DNA of 64,000 nt from Brachionus plicatilis (taxonomy: Eukaryota > Rotifera > Eurotatoria > Ploima > Brachionidae). This document shows, one piece after another, positions 11,830 to 23,553 of this stretch. Under the pieces are notes generated by a model that was given only the letters and a program-made list of their open reading frames with translations, ran no database searches and was not told the DNA's origin. The DNA lies in contig QEOQ01000552.1 of assembly GCA_010279815.1 (NCBI GenBank), forward strand, positions 693,869-757,868, read 5' to 3'. The translations under genes and the position numbers were made by a program. Position 1 is the stretch's first letter, and every line of letters starts with the position of its first letter.

Positions 11830-12867
11830 ATGGTTCGTTTGAGCTTTTTAATCAAAGCAATTTTAGAATTTGTAACGATAGAATCGTTTAGATCAGGCGA
11901 CCATCTTAAGAAAATGTCAAAAATTTATTTTAGTTTCAAAAATGTTTTTATTATGATAAAAAAATCAAGAATAAATAAATTCTACTTAAGTAGAGATTTT
12001 TATATTTTATCTTATATTTCAATTCATTGAAATTTTTTCTAGAAGAGCTTTTTCGCATTTTTATTTTAAATTTTAATTTTGCTCTGAACAGAATGTGAGA
12101 AATTTAAACATTATAACATATATAACCAAACATGTCAAAAATAATTAAACAATTTTAAGCCTCTTTAATGTAATATTTGAAAAAAAAAATTTAAATATTT
12201 TATTTATCAATGAAAAATGTAGATGGTTTTACAAGTTTAGAAGAATATTTTTTGGAACAATAATTGACTTTCAATTAAGCTTGTTTTTAGAGTAAAAAAA
12301 GTAGAGATCATTTGCAATTTGAAATTTTATCTCAAAATTAAGTATTTGTTATACGTATAGAAAAAAAATGTTAAAATTATATTTTGCTATTCATACTTAA
12401 GTCCAAAATAAAAACTTTTTGTTATGTTGCTAGCTAGAAATATCTCGAAGCTTCGATTATTTACAGCTTTCAAGTGTGCAAAGAAAGTAGTTCAACTTTT
12501 TCTATTTAATTAAATGCGCAATCTAAAATTCATTTGGAAATTTCAAAATAAAAGGTGTATCAAGGAATTATGTTTCAAATGCTACCATCTAAATATAAGA
12601 ACATTAGTATTTATTTAAGAGGCATTTTGGCTTGAAAATTCGGCTAAATAATTAAAGACTAAAACAAAATCATATTTTTTTAATTCCTCATAAATTAATT
12701 TCGAAATTATAAATTAACACGCCCTTTTAAGAAAACTATTTGAAATAAAATAAATCTGAAATATTTCAAAAAATGAAAAATACTAGTTTCATCATAATGA
12801 ATTGAACCATTCTATTTACTGTGACAAAAATTTATCATTTTTTTTTCATTTTTTTCTAGGTACTCAA

Positions 12868-14430
12868 ATGCAAAATCAAAGTCAATTTAGTATCAAACCA
12901 CGCGGCAAACTACCAAATTCGTGTTATTTCGACGTTTGTACAAAATCTGTTCCAGAGACAGAAAGTGTCAGCGACCATCGAACAGAAATAATCGAGGCTC
13001 AGAACGAATCCACTCAAAATGAACAAAGCCAAGCTCAGACAAGCAACATTTCCATTTGGTCATGTGTTTTCTCGCCAGACTATAACTACATGGCATGGTC
13101 ATGTGGACACGGTCTTGTCAAAGTAATGCAGTGCAAAAAAAATGAACTGAACCAGAAAGAGGAAAATAAATTTTGCTGCAAAAAATCAGAAATTTTCGAA
13201 ATCCAATGCTCGGATTTGGTATGGTCAGTTGCCTTTGGTTCAAGTAAATCCTATTACAAGTATTGCACAAACTCAAAGCGTTCTCAAGTCTATCATCGAT
13301 TCAACTTTGATGAAATAAGTCTTTTGCTTGCAATAGGTCTTTCAAATGGTCGCATTAGAATTTATGATGGAACCACTGGACACTTCTTGTTTGCTCTTTA
13401 CGACCACAATGACTTGATCCGCGACTTGAAATTCAGTAAAGACGGCAGTTTGCAATTGGCTTCGGTCTCCAAAGACGAAACCATTAAGCTTTGGAATATG
13501 TATGACGATGGCAATATGTACAAAACATTGAAAGGCCATACTGGTATGGTGTATTCATGCGACTGGTCACCGACCGCTCCATTGCTTTGCTCAGTGGGCA
13601 GCAATAGGCAAGCATTTATTTGGAATATGAATGATTTCACCATGGCTTCCAAGCTTAAGGAGCATTTACATGATGTGGTTACTTGTGAATTCTCTCCTGA
13701 TGGTGCCATTTTGGCAACGGGAAGCTATGATACAACTATTTGTCTGTGGCAGCCTCATACTGGACAGTTGATAAAGAAATTTTTTCATTTAATTCCACCT
13801 CCAAGCTTTATTTATGCCGGTGGACACAATGGTACATTTATATAAAAATAATTAATTTGAATTTGTTTAATTTGTTGACCTAGGGGCTTATGTGAGATCA
13901 TTGAGATTCAGTGTCAATGGAGATCATTTAGTTTCAATATCCGATGATAAGTAAGATTTTTTTCTTGAATTTTGAATATTGTTTTTATTTTTTATTTTAT
14001 TCAAGAAAAATAAGAATATGGTCCATGTTCACCAAAGGATCTGTTCCTTTGTGCGAAGTACCTCACAAAGACGCCATCAGTCTCGCTTATTCTTCTAATT
14101 CACGCTCAATAATGACAGGGTAAGATAAAATTTAATTTTTTTTTGTGGAAGATAGATTCTATTTGAGATTTTAGAACGCGAAGTGGCATCATTGAATATT
14201 ATGAAGTAAAGCCAGTGATTCCAAAATTGATGGTTTTGTGTCGCAAAGTAGTCAATCAATTTACGGAAAATAATTTAGTCAATGAATTATGTCTGCCTAA
14301 TGAGCTAAAAAAGTATCTACAATACGAAGATTTAAAAGATCATTCATCTCCAAAAGCTAGTCTAAATTTTAATGCGAAACTGAATGCAGCGCCCAATGCT
14401 AAACAGTTCCAGGCGACCATTGCATTTTAA
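12868..14430 (+). CDS. WSB1/WSB2-like: WSB-type WD40 and SOCS-box protein
   Basis: Four exons (12868-13831, 13884-13950, 14006-14119, 14175-14430) total 1401 nt, 466 aa. The protein follows vertebrate WSB1/2 closely: GDIVWS-like SDLVWSVAFGSS, NGRIRIYD, SKDETIKLWNMYDDGNMYKTL, VYSCDWSP, LKEHLHDVVTCEFSPDGA, then SDDKKIRIWS. About seven WD repeats are followed by a C-terminal SOCS box (LMVLCRKVV...LCLPNELKKYL). WSB proteins recruit substrates to Cullin-5/Elongin-BC ubiquitin ligases. An insertion rich in Lys and Ser lies between repeats 1 and 2, and about 30 residues follow the SOCS box. The ATG at 12868 was chosen because a strong acceptor (TTTTTTTCTAG) ends at 12859, eight bases upstream, so the upstream in-frame codons are not exonic. 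Confidence 0.93.
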
Positions 14431-15759
14431 TTAATCAAATGAAATTTTGGATCCCAATAGATAACTTGTCTACATTTTTTCAATTTTTTTTTTAATTGTT
14501 TTGCTCTAAGTTTTTTTTTTCTAAACTTTATTTTTATGTATGCTTGAGAGGCACTATCGAACAGGTTTATTTAAATGGTAATTTAAGTGCTTGCTCAAGT
14601 TTAAAAAATTAAAATATTGTACATTTGATTTGAGAACTTTTCCATTTTATTTTTTTGTTCAAAAATGGCAACTATTTAAAAAGAGATTGTTCAATCGATA
14701 ATTAGTCAATACTGACTGATTAATTGGTTTTTGATTTTTTTATCAAAAGACAAATTTTTTAATTTTCGATCAATTTTTACAAAAAATTTTCTAAAGCCTA
14801 CAAGAATGATGGGTTAGAATTCTCAAAAATTGAAAAAAAACTAATCATTTTTATTATATTTTTCTTAGACGATTAAAACATAAACCTTTAATATTATTAG
14901 TGGTGCTTTGTTAAAATTCTTAAAAAGTTAGACCTTTTAATGGTTGCAGCTATTCAATGGTTAAAGGCTTAAAAAATTTATAAAATTTTTTTTGGGACTT
15001 TTTACGCGTTTAAAAGGTTTATATAAATTAAAGTAAATTTCAAAAATGGAAATATCGGTTTGTGTTATACGTATTCTAAGAAAATTTGAGTATGACAGAG
15101 AATTTGTCAGTAGGACTAAACTCTAACGATTGAGCGAACTTAACGTTGTCTGCCCTATATTTAGTGTTTAACATTTGCTTTCTTTATTTAATTATAAATT
15201 TTTATTTAATTTGGATAATAAATAAATTATAAAAAAATAAATTAATTTTAATTCTGGAAAAAAAAAGTAATTAATTAAATATTTTTAACTTATTCAAATG
15301 CACATTGAAAAGGTCACACCATCTAAAAGATGCTATTTCAAGTGAGCAATTTTTGCAGATTTTACCTTTAGGTTTAACAAAGTATGTCAAATTCAAAAAT
15401 GTACCTTTGCATTAATTCAATTGAGAAATAAATATTTTTTCATTATTTATTTATATTGACACTTTTATTAAAAAATAATAACTATTTTTAAATAAAGTAT
15501 TTAAATTTTATAATTTAAAAAAATGAAAAATATTAATTTTAATTAATATTAATTAAAATTAATTAATTTTCATTAATTAATTAAAATTAATTTTTTTTTT
15601 TCAATAACAGCAGATTAACAATTTACAAAACACTAATTTTTTCAAACACTTATTGAACTAAACATTTTTTAAAAACTTAAAATCAAAATTTATTTTTTAT
15701 CTGTTTTGAGCTAAAGCTTATTAAAATTATTAAAATTAAAAACGATAAGTTAAAATAAT
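14431..15759. other. 3' flank of the WSB-like gene, intergenic
   Basis: AT-rich with no gene recognised. A pure A/T palindrome-rich block (TTAATTAA-type words) lies at about 15530-15595. Confidence 0.45.
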
Positions 15760-16017
15760 TAGAGTTCGCTGCACCATAATTTTAAAATTTTTTAAAATGA
15801 ATTTTTCTTCCTCTCGATACTTTCACCTTGTGTTTTTGTCCCTCAGCTTTCATTCTAGCGTGATATCTCATTGACCAAAATTTTATCAAAGAGAGTTAGA
15901 ATGGGGGGTCCACTGAGGGTAGGTTTTGACGGAATTTTATGAAATACATTCCTGGTACCTGTTTTAATTTTACTAAGGTAATCAAGGGCGCTAAAAAATA
16001 ATATCCACCAGCTCATA
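15760..16017 (+). repeat. MITE-like repeat starting GAGTTCGCTG, truncated copy
   Basis: Begins with TA followed by GAGTTCGCTG and runs for about 255 bp collinear with the reverse complement of the right arm of the complete element at 33229-33738. Shared words include CCTCTCGATACTTT-like sequence, TTGTGTTTTTGTCCC, GATATCTCATTGAC and AAGGGCG. The opposite terminal repeat was not found, so the copy appears one-ended. Confidence 0.7.
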
Positions 16018-16439
16018 AATACAGAAGAATTTTTTTTTGAATTTTTCTTAAAAAATTAGAAAAAAAATGAATTTTGTAAAAAAAAGAACTTAAATTTTTT
16101 GTTTAAATCAGTGTTTTATTAGATCTGATGACATTATCTAAATAAACCGACTTTCATGGGATCCCGTTATTGGTGAATTTTATTTCAAAATTAGAGAAGA
16201 AAATAAAAATTTGCGGTATTTATTCAAATTTTTTATCTTCCAAAAAATAAATCAAATTTCCAAAATGAATGGTTTGGACTCAAATATACATATAAATGGC
16301 AAAATGAAAATGAATTTACATTTTTAGATTTTTTGTTCAATATTTCAGAAAATAAATAAAAGCTTTTCCAAATTATTTAGATACCAAAATTACAAAGAAC
16401 AGAGCAAAGTGTAAAAAAATTAAATAACTTTTTTTCAAA
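16018..16439. other. Intergenic, ends at an assembly gap
   Basis: AT-rich. The last ~40 bases before the gap (16400-16436) closely match 42618-42654, so the gap edge lies inside a dispersed repeat. Confidence 0.5.
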
Positions 16440-16577
16440 NNNNNNNNNNNNNNNNNNNNNNNNNNNNNNNNNNNNNNNNNNNNNNNNNNNNNNNNNNNNN
16501 NNNNNNNNNNNNNNNNNNNNNNNNNNNNNNNNNNNNNNNNNNNNNNNNNNNNNNNNNNNNNNNNNNNNNNNNNNNNN
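16440..16577. other. Run of N (sequence gap)
   Basis: 138 unknown bases. Repeat sequence lies on both sides (a dispersed repeat on the left, a LINE-type tail on the right). Confidence 0.99.
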
Positions 16578-16650
16578 ACTCACCTAGCCTGGCTATGCAG
16601 ATCTCCTTTTATAACTAATACTATTAATATTATTATTATTATGCAGGTCG
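16578..16650 (+). mobile_element. LINE 3' tail with (ATT)n
   Basis: The sequence CCTGGCTATGCAGAT followed by an (ATT)n run resembles, in the opposite orientation, the 3' end of the decayed LINE near 28170-28240 (CTTAGCTATGTCAGAT then (ATA)n). It is therefore probably the end of another copy of that LINE, cut off by the gap. Confidence 0.4.
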
Positions 16651-17378
16651 AAATTTCGTATCTTTCACATAAAACGATCTTTCAAAATATGATATTTATT
16701 TTTATTTCATTGTTAAAATTTTTAAGTTTTTTCGCATACCAAATTTTTTCAAAATTTTTTCAAAATTTTGACTTTTAGTGCCGCAAAAAACGTCTGTTTT
16801 TTGAATGTAATCTTCAATTAAATAAAAAATAAATTCAAATGAAATTCAAATAGGAAATTTGATTCATTTTAGGATTCAATTCGATATTAAAATTTTTGTT
16901 TTTTGCTTTTCAAACGTAAATATATTTAAAATATTTTTTAATAGAAATTTACATGAATCTTTAAAAAATTGCTTAATTATTTTAAATATCAATTAATATT
17001 TTTGCCATTACAATTGTGATTTAAGTTTGTAAGGATCATGACTAAAAAATTAAGAGATGTCCATACAGAATAAAAATAATTGTTAATATTAGATACAATA
17101 AATATTAATCTATCAATAAACATTAATTAATTCTCAACCAAACTTGAATATCATATTTAGCTTTTCTTAAAATTTTCGAATATACAATTAAATGAATTAT
17201 GTTTGAATGTCCTATATTTGACTTCAACGCTAATTTTCAAATTGACGAAAATAATCACAACAATATTCATAAATTTATTAAGATTCTAAAAACTTAAAAA
17301 AAATACTCAATAAAATATCTAAAAATTATTAACTAAAAACATCAATTTATAATCATTTATTTGACAAAATATTTATTA
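16651..17378. other. Intergenic, nothing recognised
   Basis: AT-rich sequence downstream of the first K+ channel gene, with no coding or structural feature seen. Confidence 0.45.
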
Positions 17379-18688
17379 TTATAGCTGGATTGTCATATCA
17401 TTAGACTTTTTCATTATCAAAGGTTTTATTTTTTTAACTCTCATTTCGATTCTTTTTATCTCCGAAATGCTTTCACTTTTCACAGTTTGGGAAATTTTCA
17501 GCATTTTGATGATAAATGTTTCTTGCAAGAGATCAAAACATACTGCCAAAATAGCTATGCCTACAAACAGATAAATACCAGCGATCAGTAAATTTCTGTT
17601 AATTGTATTTTTGTTCTCCATTTTCTCAAAGTGCTCAATTCCTGGCACAATGTCCCCAAAACCTAAACAAAAAATGTTAATTAAATTGAATTTTTAAACA
17701 TTTTTTTACCAATTGTGGACATAGTGATGAAAGAAAAATAAGTAGATTTTATCAGAGACCATCCTTCCAAATTTTTGAACATTATAGAGCCAGCAAGGAC
17801 GTATACAAAAATTATTATTGTCACTATAAACAGTGGTACTGATACCTTTTTTTCCGAATTATCTTCTTCCGAATCATCTGATTCTGGTTCACTGTCCAGA
17901 TCATTCTCGACGGAATTCTTAATGAAATGGAGCCTTTCGATTGAAAACATATTCAGATCGATTTTGTCTGGTTTAATTTTTGCCTTATTTTGACTGTGAT
18001 TTTTTTCCAAGTAGCGTTCGCGGATAAAAAATATCATACTAGAAAATAAGGATCTAAAAACATCGGCCAAGTCTCCACTCAATTTTGACAAACATAATAA
18101 ACATAGAGGGATTCCGATCATTGAAAAACAAATGCAAACTATCATTCCTTCCCATGTAATTGGCTACAAAACCAATAATTTATAAAAATTAAATAAAAAA
18201 AAATCATACCGTTATATGCCCGTATCCTAAAATTAATTAAAGCTTAAAAATTTGCTTCTTAATTTTCTTCTTACCTATGGTGGTCAAAACGCTGAGCGTA
18301 AACAGAAGCGAACTTTCCAAAATCCACGATGTGTCTTCAATACAGTTCTGTCCACTATACTTGTATGTATTGTAAATTTCGATTATGTTTTTACGATACT
18401 CTAGTAGCATGGCTGGCATGTCTTTGTTATAATTATCAAGAAATATTTTCTCTTTTTCAATTAATTTATTGATCCAAGCTCTATTTGATGTTTTGGAATA
18501 GCTGCCTATATTTGTTGTGTTCAGCCAAACGTAATCGAATATTGTTGTGGTCAATTTTTTCACCAAAGCTTTGTATTTTCCTTCACCTTCTTCACATTTT
18601 TGAATGCTGGCATGCTTTTCTAACAATTGGAATATGAACCCACCGCTAATTGTGAAAATTATCACCTTAAATTTTAAGTTAAATAATC
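17379..18688 (-). CDS. Two-pore-domain K+ channel (K2P), 5' end unresolved
   Basis: Four exons were read: 18688-18275, 18226-18210 (17 nt), 18163-17710 and 17662-17379, giving about 388 aa. TM1 (VIIFTISGGFIFQLLE) is followed by the large first extracellular cap loop. Both pore filters are present, TTIGYGH and STIGFGD, each interrupted by an intron inside the Gly codon. The four-TM, two-pore plan is that of K2P leak channels, which set resting membrane potential. A cytoplasmic loop between TM2 and TM3 is acidic (SEPESDDSEEDNSE). No ATG lies in frame before TM1. The 5' limit used here is an acceptor-like CTAACAG, so a first exon is missing or unrecognised. It is tandem with a second K2P gene about 2.9 kb upstream. 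Confidence 0.85.
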
Positions 18689-21614
18689 CTGTTAGATTGA
18701 AAATTAAAAATTTCAACAATTTTTATCTCAAGAATTATTCCGGTAGTCCGGATCAAGTCAAAGACTTTAATTTGAAAGATAAAATTTTTTAGCTTAAATT
18801 TAGTTTTAATTTTAATTTTTAATTTTTTTTTTAATCTTAAACGATTCGTATTAGGATTTTAGGGATAACCGATTTTTTTCACTTATAACCTTGGTAAAAA
18901 ACTATTAATTATTGTTAATTTTTTTTAAAAGCCAAAATTGGATTGATAATATTTGATATATAAAGTTACAGAAATTGAAAACTTAAGTGCTATCTGAATT
19001 TCAAACTTTTGACTTGAAACTCGAAAACTACATACTTTGAAACCCTAAATTTAATTTTTTTTTGGAACACTCAAAAAAAGAATTTTTTACTCCTAAGTGT
19101 CTAAAAATAACAAGCCCTCTAAAAAGTTATGGTTCTTTCAGATCCAGATATTCGATGATAAGATTGGGATATTTTTTAAATTCATGTAAATTCTGGAAGA
19201 AAATAAAATTTTCTACACTCTGGTTTGTATAAAAAGCTAAAAACAATGTTTTTTTTTCACTTGAAACGTATGTTGTCCATCCTTAAGACCCACATTTTTT
19301 TTAAAAGTCAGATATTAACTTAAAATTCTGCATAAAATCAAAATCAAATTTGGCTTTGATTTTATGCATATAAAAAAATTCTTATTAATCAAGAAATTGA
19401 TAAAATGAAATGATTTTGATTTAAGGTCTCTGATATACAGAGTTGGTCAAAAGTCAAAGTCATGAAGTCAAAGCATTTTTTTTTTCTTTAATCGGCACTT
19501 TTTTGGATTCTTATTTAGTAGGCCGCTACAATAACTACCTGGAACGGCAAAAAATCATATGACTGTGATCTTGACAGATTGATTGCCGTTCCAGATAGTT
19601 TTTTTGGTGGCCTAGTTCAGGTCTAAAAAAATAAAAGTCCAAGCCGAGACTTTAAAATAAAATAAATATTTTCAGAGTTAATATTAACAATATAAAAATT
19701 TATATTAACCAGTAATTAAGTAAATAACTTATTTAATATTATCAAAATATATTTAATCTTTAACCAAAAATCTAAATATTATCTAAGGTATTTAATTACC
19801 AGTGATTTTGAATAAGAAACATTAAAATTCATTGTTTCCTTACCTAATTAATCGATTCTCATATAATTTTAAAAAGATCGATGCTTTTAATGAATACTGG
19901 AAAAATTTTATAAAAATAATCTTTTTGAAGAACAATTTTTCATGAAGATTTTGTCTAAATTATATCAACTCTTTTTTTGAAATAATTTTCAATCACCAAA
20001 GATATTTTGATTTAAAAAATTCTTTTGATATTCTTTATTTCTAGTTATTTTTTTTATTTTTCCTTATTATTAAATTCAAAAGGCTTGTTAACTAAAAAAA
20101 TCAATATTCGTATATTTAAATAATTTACCGACTTAAAAAAATTATTTTAAATTTTTTATATGCCAAAATACGTTTTGAAATTAATGATTAAATATATGAA
20201 TTAATTGGATTGGTTACAAAAAACGCTATAACGGGTGGCCAATAATGCTTGTCCGAAATTTCAATTAGAAAAAAACTTATGATCAGATAATGATAAAATA
20301 ATGAAAATTTACAGTTTGATACAAAATTTTGTCTTTTTTTCGAAAATAATAATGGTTTTTCGCATGCTCTTTGCTCAGGTGCAACACATACCCTGACTCA
20401 AATATGTCCTCGGTGGTCAAGATAATTCGAATACAAGTGTGATATATCAATTTGTAGAAAATTTTATCCTAATTAAAATGAGCCATTGTTTGTTTTAATC
20501 GGATGATTTTTGAAGGAGTTATGTTAAAAAACTACAAAATTTTAAGATTTTATGAAAAAGTGAAAATTCAGTAAAATGATCGTTTTTTTCATATATCTTT
20601 GGACCAGAATTAGATGTTGACCTGAAATTTTACACACATATTAAATAGAGAATTAGCTATTGAATGAATTGCTAATTAATTTTTTTTGATTTAAAGCATT
20701 TTTTTAAGAGTTTTTTTACATTAATGATATGGTCCCTCTCTTTGATATATATTTCAATGATTTTAATATGAAGCCTCTATATAAAGTATATCATTTAAAA
20801 GCTAAGATCCTAAGCTACCATATAATATATAATTCTTAATATATGCACGGATTGCATAATTTTTTAAATTTTTTTATTACTTTTTGATCCTTTTCGAATA
20901 ATTTTTCTAATAAGACATTAAAATAATTAATATGGGACATCCCCAATATTACATATTGAGTCGAAACCATGTATTTCACTGACAGACAATAGCTCATTTT
21001 ACATTTAAGAGTTCTAGTTCATCTAAGTTTTGTTCTCTTTTAATTAATAGTCAATAACAAAATCTACTTAATATTTTAAATATTTTTTGTAAAAACAAAT
21101 TACCAAAAAAACGAGCCCGAGGTGAGAGAATAGAGCCCTTAAGGTTCTCTTAAAAAATTCTTTTAAAAATATCGACTTGTTTCTGCCATCCATGGAATCT
21201 TACTGATATATTTAAAACAGTTTTCTTTTAATACTTTTTAATTTGATATATGTTGTATCTGTTTTTAAAGAATCAAAATTTTATATGATTGAAATTTAAA
21301 ATATTTGGTTAAATCGAACCTCATGTTTGGTAATCATTCAAATAAATTTGATTATACAATCATAAAATGATATTTTTTCGATATACATTTGTATTGATAG
21401 CTCACGTACTTTGGTTATTAGCTTTTAGAAATAAATTATTAAATTTTATTTATGATTTTAGCAAAAGAACAATTTTTCATCAATTTAAAAAAATAAAGAT
21501 TTGATTTGAAAGTTTGAATATTTTGTAATTTTTTAATCTGATGTTTATATTATAATAGAAAATAAATTTAAATTCATTATATCTTAGTTTTCAATTTTTT
21601 GAATAACTTCAATA
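18689..21614. other. Intergenic between the two K2P genes
   Basis: Expected to contain the missing first exon of the downstream channel, but none was recognised. It holds a 92-bp hairpin element (19521-19612). A stretch near 20225-20260 (GGTGGCCAATAATGCTTGTCCG) looks like a transposon end, but no partner repeat was found. Confidence 0.4.
19519..19614. mobile_element. 92-bp hairpin MITE flanked by TA
   Basis: Terminal inverted repeats of about 31 bp (GGCCGCTACAATAACTACCT... / ...GATAGTTTTTTTGGTGGCC) share the inner word GGAACGGCAA/TTGCCGTTCC and enclose a ~30-bp loop. TA sits immediately outside each end, which fits a Tc1/mariner-type target duplication. Nothing is coded. Confidence 0.6.
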
Positions 21615-23392
21615 TTAACATGCTGATTCATCTTTTGGTTTTACACTGATAATTGTGGCTTCGCGTATTTCAATTTTTGAATTTTCTACATCAGATATTT
21701 CTTTATTTATTTCTGGCTGCGGACTTGTCGGTAATTGCTCTTGAGGTTCGTCTTCTTTTTTCTTACAGCAACTCAGTTTTTCTGCTATAGCGCCGAATTT
21801 CTCAGAAATTTGATCTTGTATCAGCTGAAAGCACATTCCTAAAATGGCTAGGCCAACATAAATGTATATTGATGCTATGAGTAAATTTCTCCCTCCTTCA
21901 GCTTCATTACCACTCAATACTTTACCTATTCCAGGTACGTAGTCTCCAAATCCTTGATTAAAAAAAATAGAGAACATTTTTTTCACTCAGCGTCTTAATA
22001 AAAATATTCTTAAGAAAATTTGAAATAAATTTTGAAACTTGATTGGAAATATTTGATTCTTTAATTTTATCAAATATGAAAAGTTTTTATCCAATTTCGG
22101 TTGTATTCAGGTTAACTTTTGACTACTAGTTAGAAAAAATTTTGAAATTAAATTAAACTAAAAATCTTACATAGGTAAATATTTGCATTTAAAAGTCTAC
22201 TCAAATATCCAAGTTTTCTTAAGATTTTTTTTTATTATTTTTCCAAAATTTACGTCACAATTTTTGGCTTGTTCTAGAAAAGCATATTTATATTAAAAAA
22301 TTTTATTTACCTATGGTAGATAAGCTAACAAAAGCATAATATGAGCTTTGTAATAAATTCCAATCTGATTCAATCAGCGTAAATAAATACGCGCCTAATA
22401 CAAGGTACCCAGCAAATACAATTAAAACTATTATCAACGGAACAAATCTATCATCTTCCTCATATTGATCTTCAAGTTCCATATCATCCACCACTTTAAT
22501 TATATCGTTATTTTCACTTTCATTCCAATCATCAGGGCTTTGCTCTTTTTGATCATCTTTATTATCTTTTTTTGATTTATGGCAACAAAAGCACAAAATA
22601 TTTGTTGTTAAAAATACGAGCAAATCGCCAAGCAAATTACTGATTTTGACTGTACTTATCACAAAAAGCGGAATTCCTAAAAGAGAATAGCATATGCAGA
22701 CTATTTGTCCTTCGGGCGTAGCTGGCTTAAAAAAATATTTTATTGGAAAAAGAAGTAAGTAAAGCTTGGTATTTTACCGAAACATGGCCATATCCTAAAG
22801 TAGTCATTATAGTTATGGTAAAAAGCAAGGCGCTAAAATAAGTCCATGAGCTCTGTTTTTCACAATCTTGGCCACTATATCCATAGTCGCTGTCGATTTT
22901 TAATATTTTTTCTCTAAAATCAACCATCCATTCAGTGAGAAGAGGATCATAAGTTGCCGGTCCATCTTTTTCAACATACAAGCCAGCTTCTTTGGTTGCA
23001 TTGTCCACAGGCAACCAAGGGTTCGGAGTCGTATTGAAGTAAATGTAGTTGAAAAATTGCGATCTATAATCAATGCGTATTTTATTCCATTCGCCTTCGC
23101 CAGATTGACAATTTTGGATTTCATTATGCTGTTCAAGAATACTAAATAAAAAAGCTCCTCCACCAGTGTAAAAAATAACCACAAAAAGGATGCCAAAATT
23201 TTTCAAAATAAAACTAATGAATACCTTAAATCCACTTTTTTTCTTGGGTTTTGATTTTTCTAATTTTTGATTTGAAGTTGAATTTGTTTCCATTTTATTA
23301 TCTTTATGAGAGTACACATAGCTGGTTGACACTGGACGGCTCTGGTCATTTGGAATATCGAACTCTTGTGACGTGACACTTTCATTAAACAT
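21615..23392 (-). CDS. Two-pore-domain K+ channel (K2P)
   Basis: Three exons (23392-22778, 22725-22311, 21952-21615) total 1368 nt, 455 aa. An N-terminal cytoplasmic stretch of about 70 residues with a Lys-rich KPKKK segment precedes TM1 (FGILFVVIFYTGGGAFLFS). A long cap loop with potential N-glycosylation sites follows, then pore 1 (TTLGYGH), TM2, an acidic loop, TM3, pore 2 (STIGFGD), TM4 and a C-tail containing CCKKKEDEPQ. Both filters are intact, so a functional leak channel is likely. Unlike its tandem neighbour, the first pore has no intron inside GYGH. The second pore is split at the same Gly codon by a comparatively long (358 nt) intron. TTTTAG lies about 20 nt upstream of the ATG. 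Confidence 0.93.
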
Positions 23393-23553
23393 AATTAAGC
23401 TCTTGAAAAAACTAAAATTTGATTTTTAAATGGATCTAAATCGAATATTAATGAAATGTGATCGCTATTTTAAAAAATTATCTAAAATGAAAAGCGATTG
23501 AGAAAAAAATATTTGGTTATTTAAATTATCTAAAAAAAATTAATTTAAATCAT

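Larger units (their letters stand above)
9098..12859. other. Gene-poor intergenic stretch
   Basis: No protein gene is recognised between the AT-hook element and the WSB-like gene. The stretch holds a 75-bp palindrome (9646-9720) and a LINE-type 3' tail (11786-11829), annotated separately. TCCGGA-containing motifs recur near 9890-9975 and 10200. Confidence 0.45.

Noticed and set aside
11830..12030. 66-aa plus-strand frame after the LINE-like tail
   Set aside because: Low-complexity Phe/Ile/Lys composition and no motif. It follows a repeat tail and is likely chance.
12802..12867. Longer start for the WSB-like protein
   Set aside because: The extra 22 codons cross a strong acceptor (TTTTTTTCTAG) and read low-complexity Phe/His, so they are probably intron or outron.
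15530..15595. TTAATTAA-rich palindromic block as a mobile element end
   Set aside because: Pure A/T low complexity; palindromy is expected from composition alone.
18645..18719. TTG-initiated start for the downstream K2P channel
   Set aside because: A non-ATG start in a nuclear gene, crossing a likely acceptor. The true start is probably in an unseen upstream exon.
20225..20700. GGTGGCCAATAATGCTTGTCCG resembling a Tc1/mariner end
   Set aside because: No inverted partner and no transposase frame nearby.
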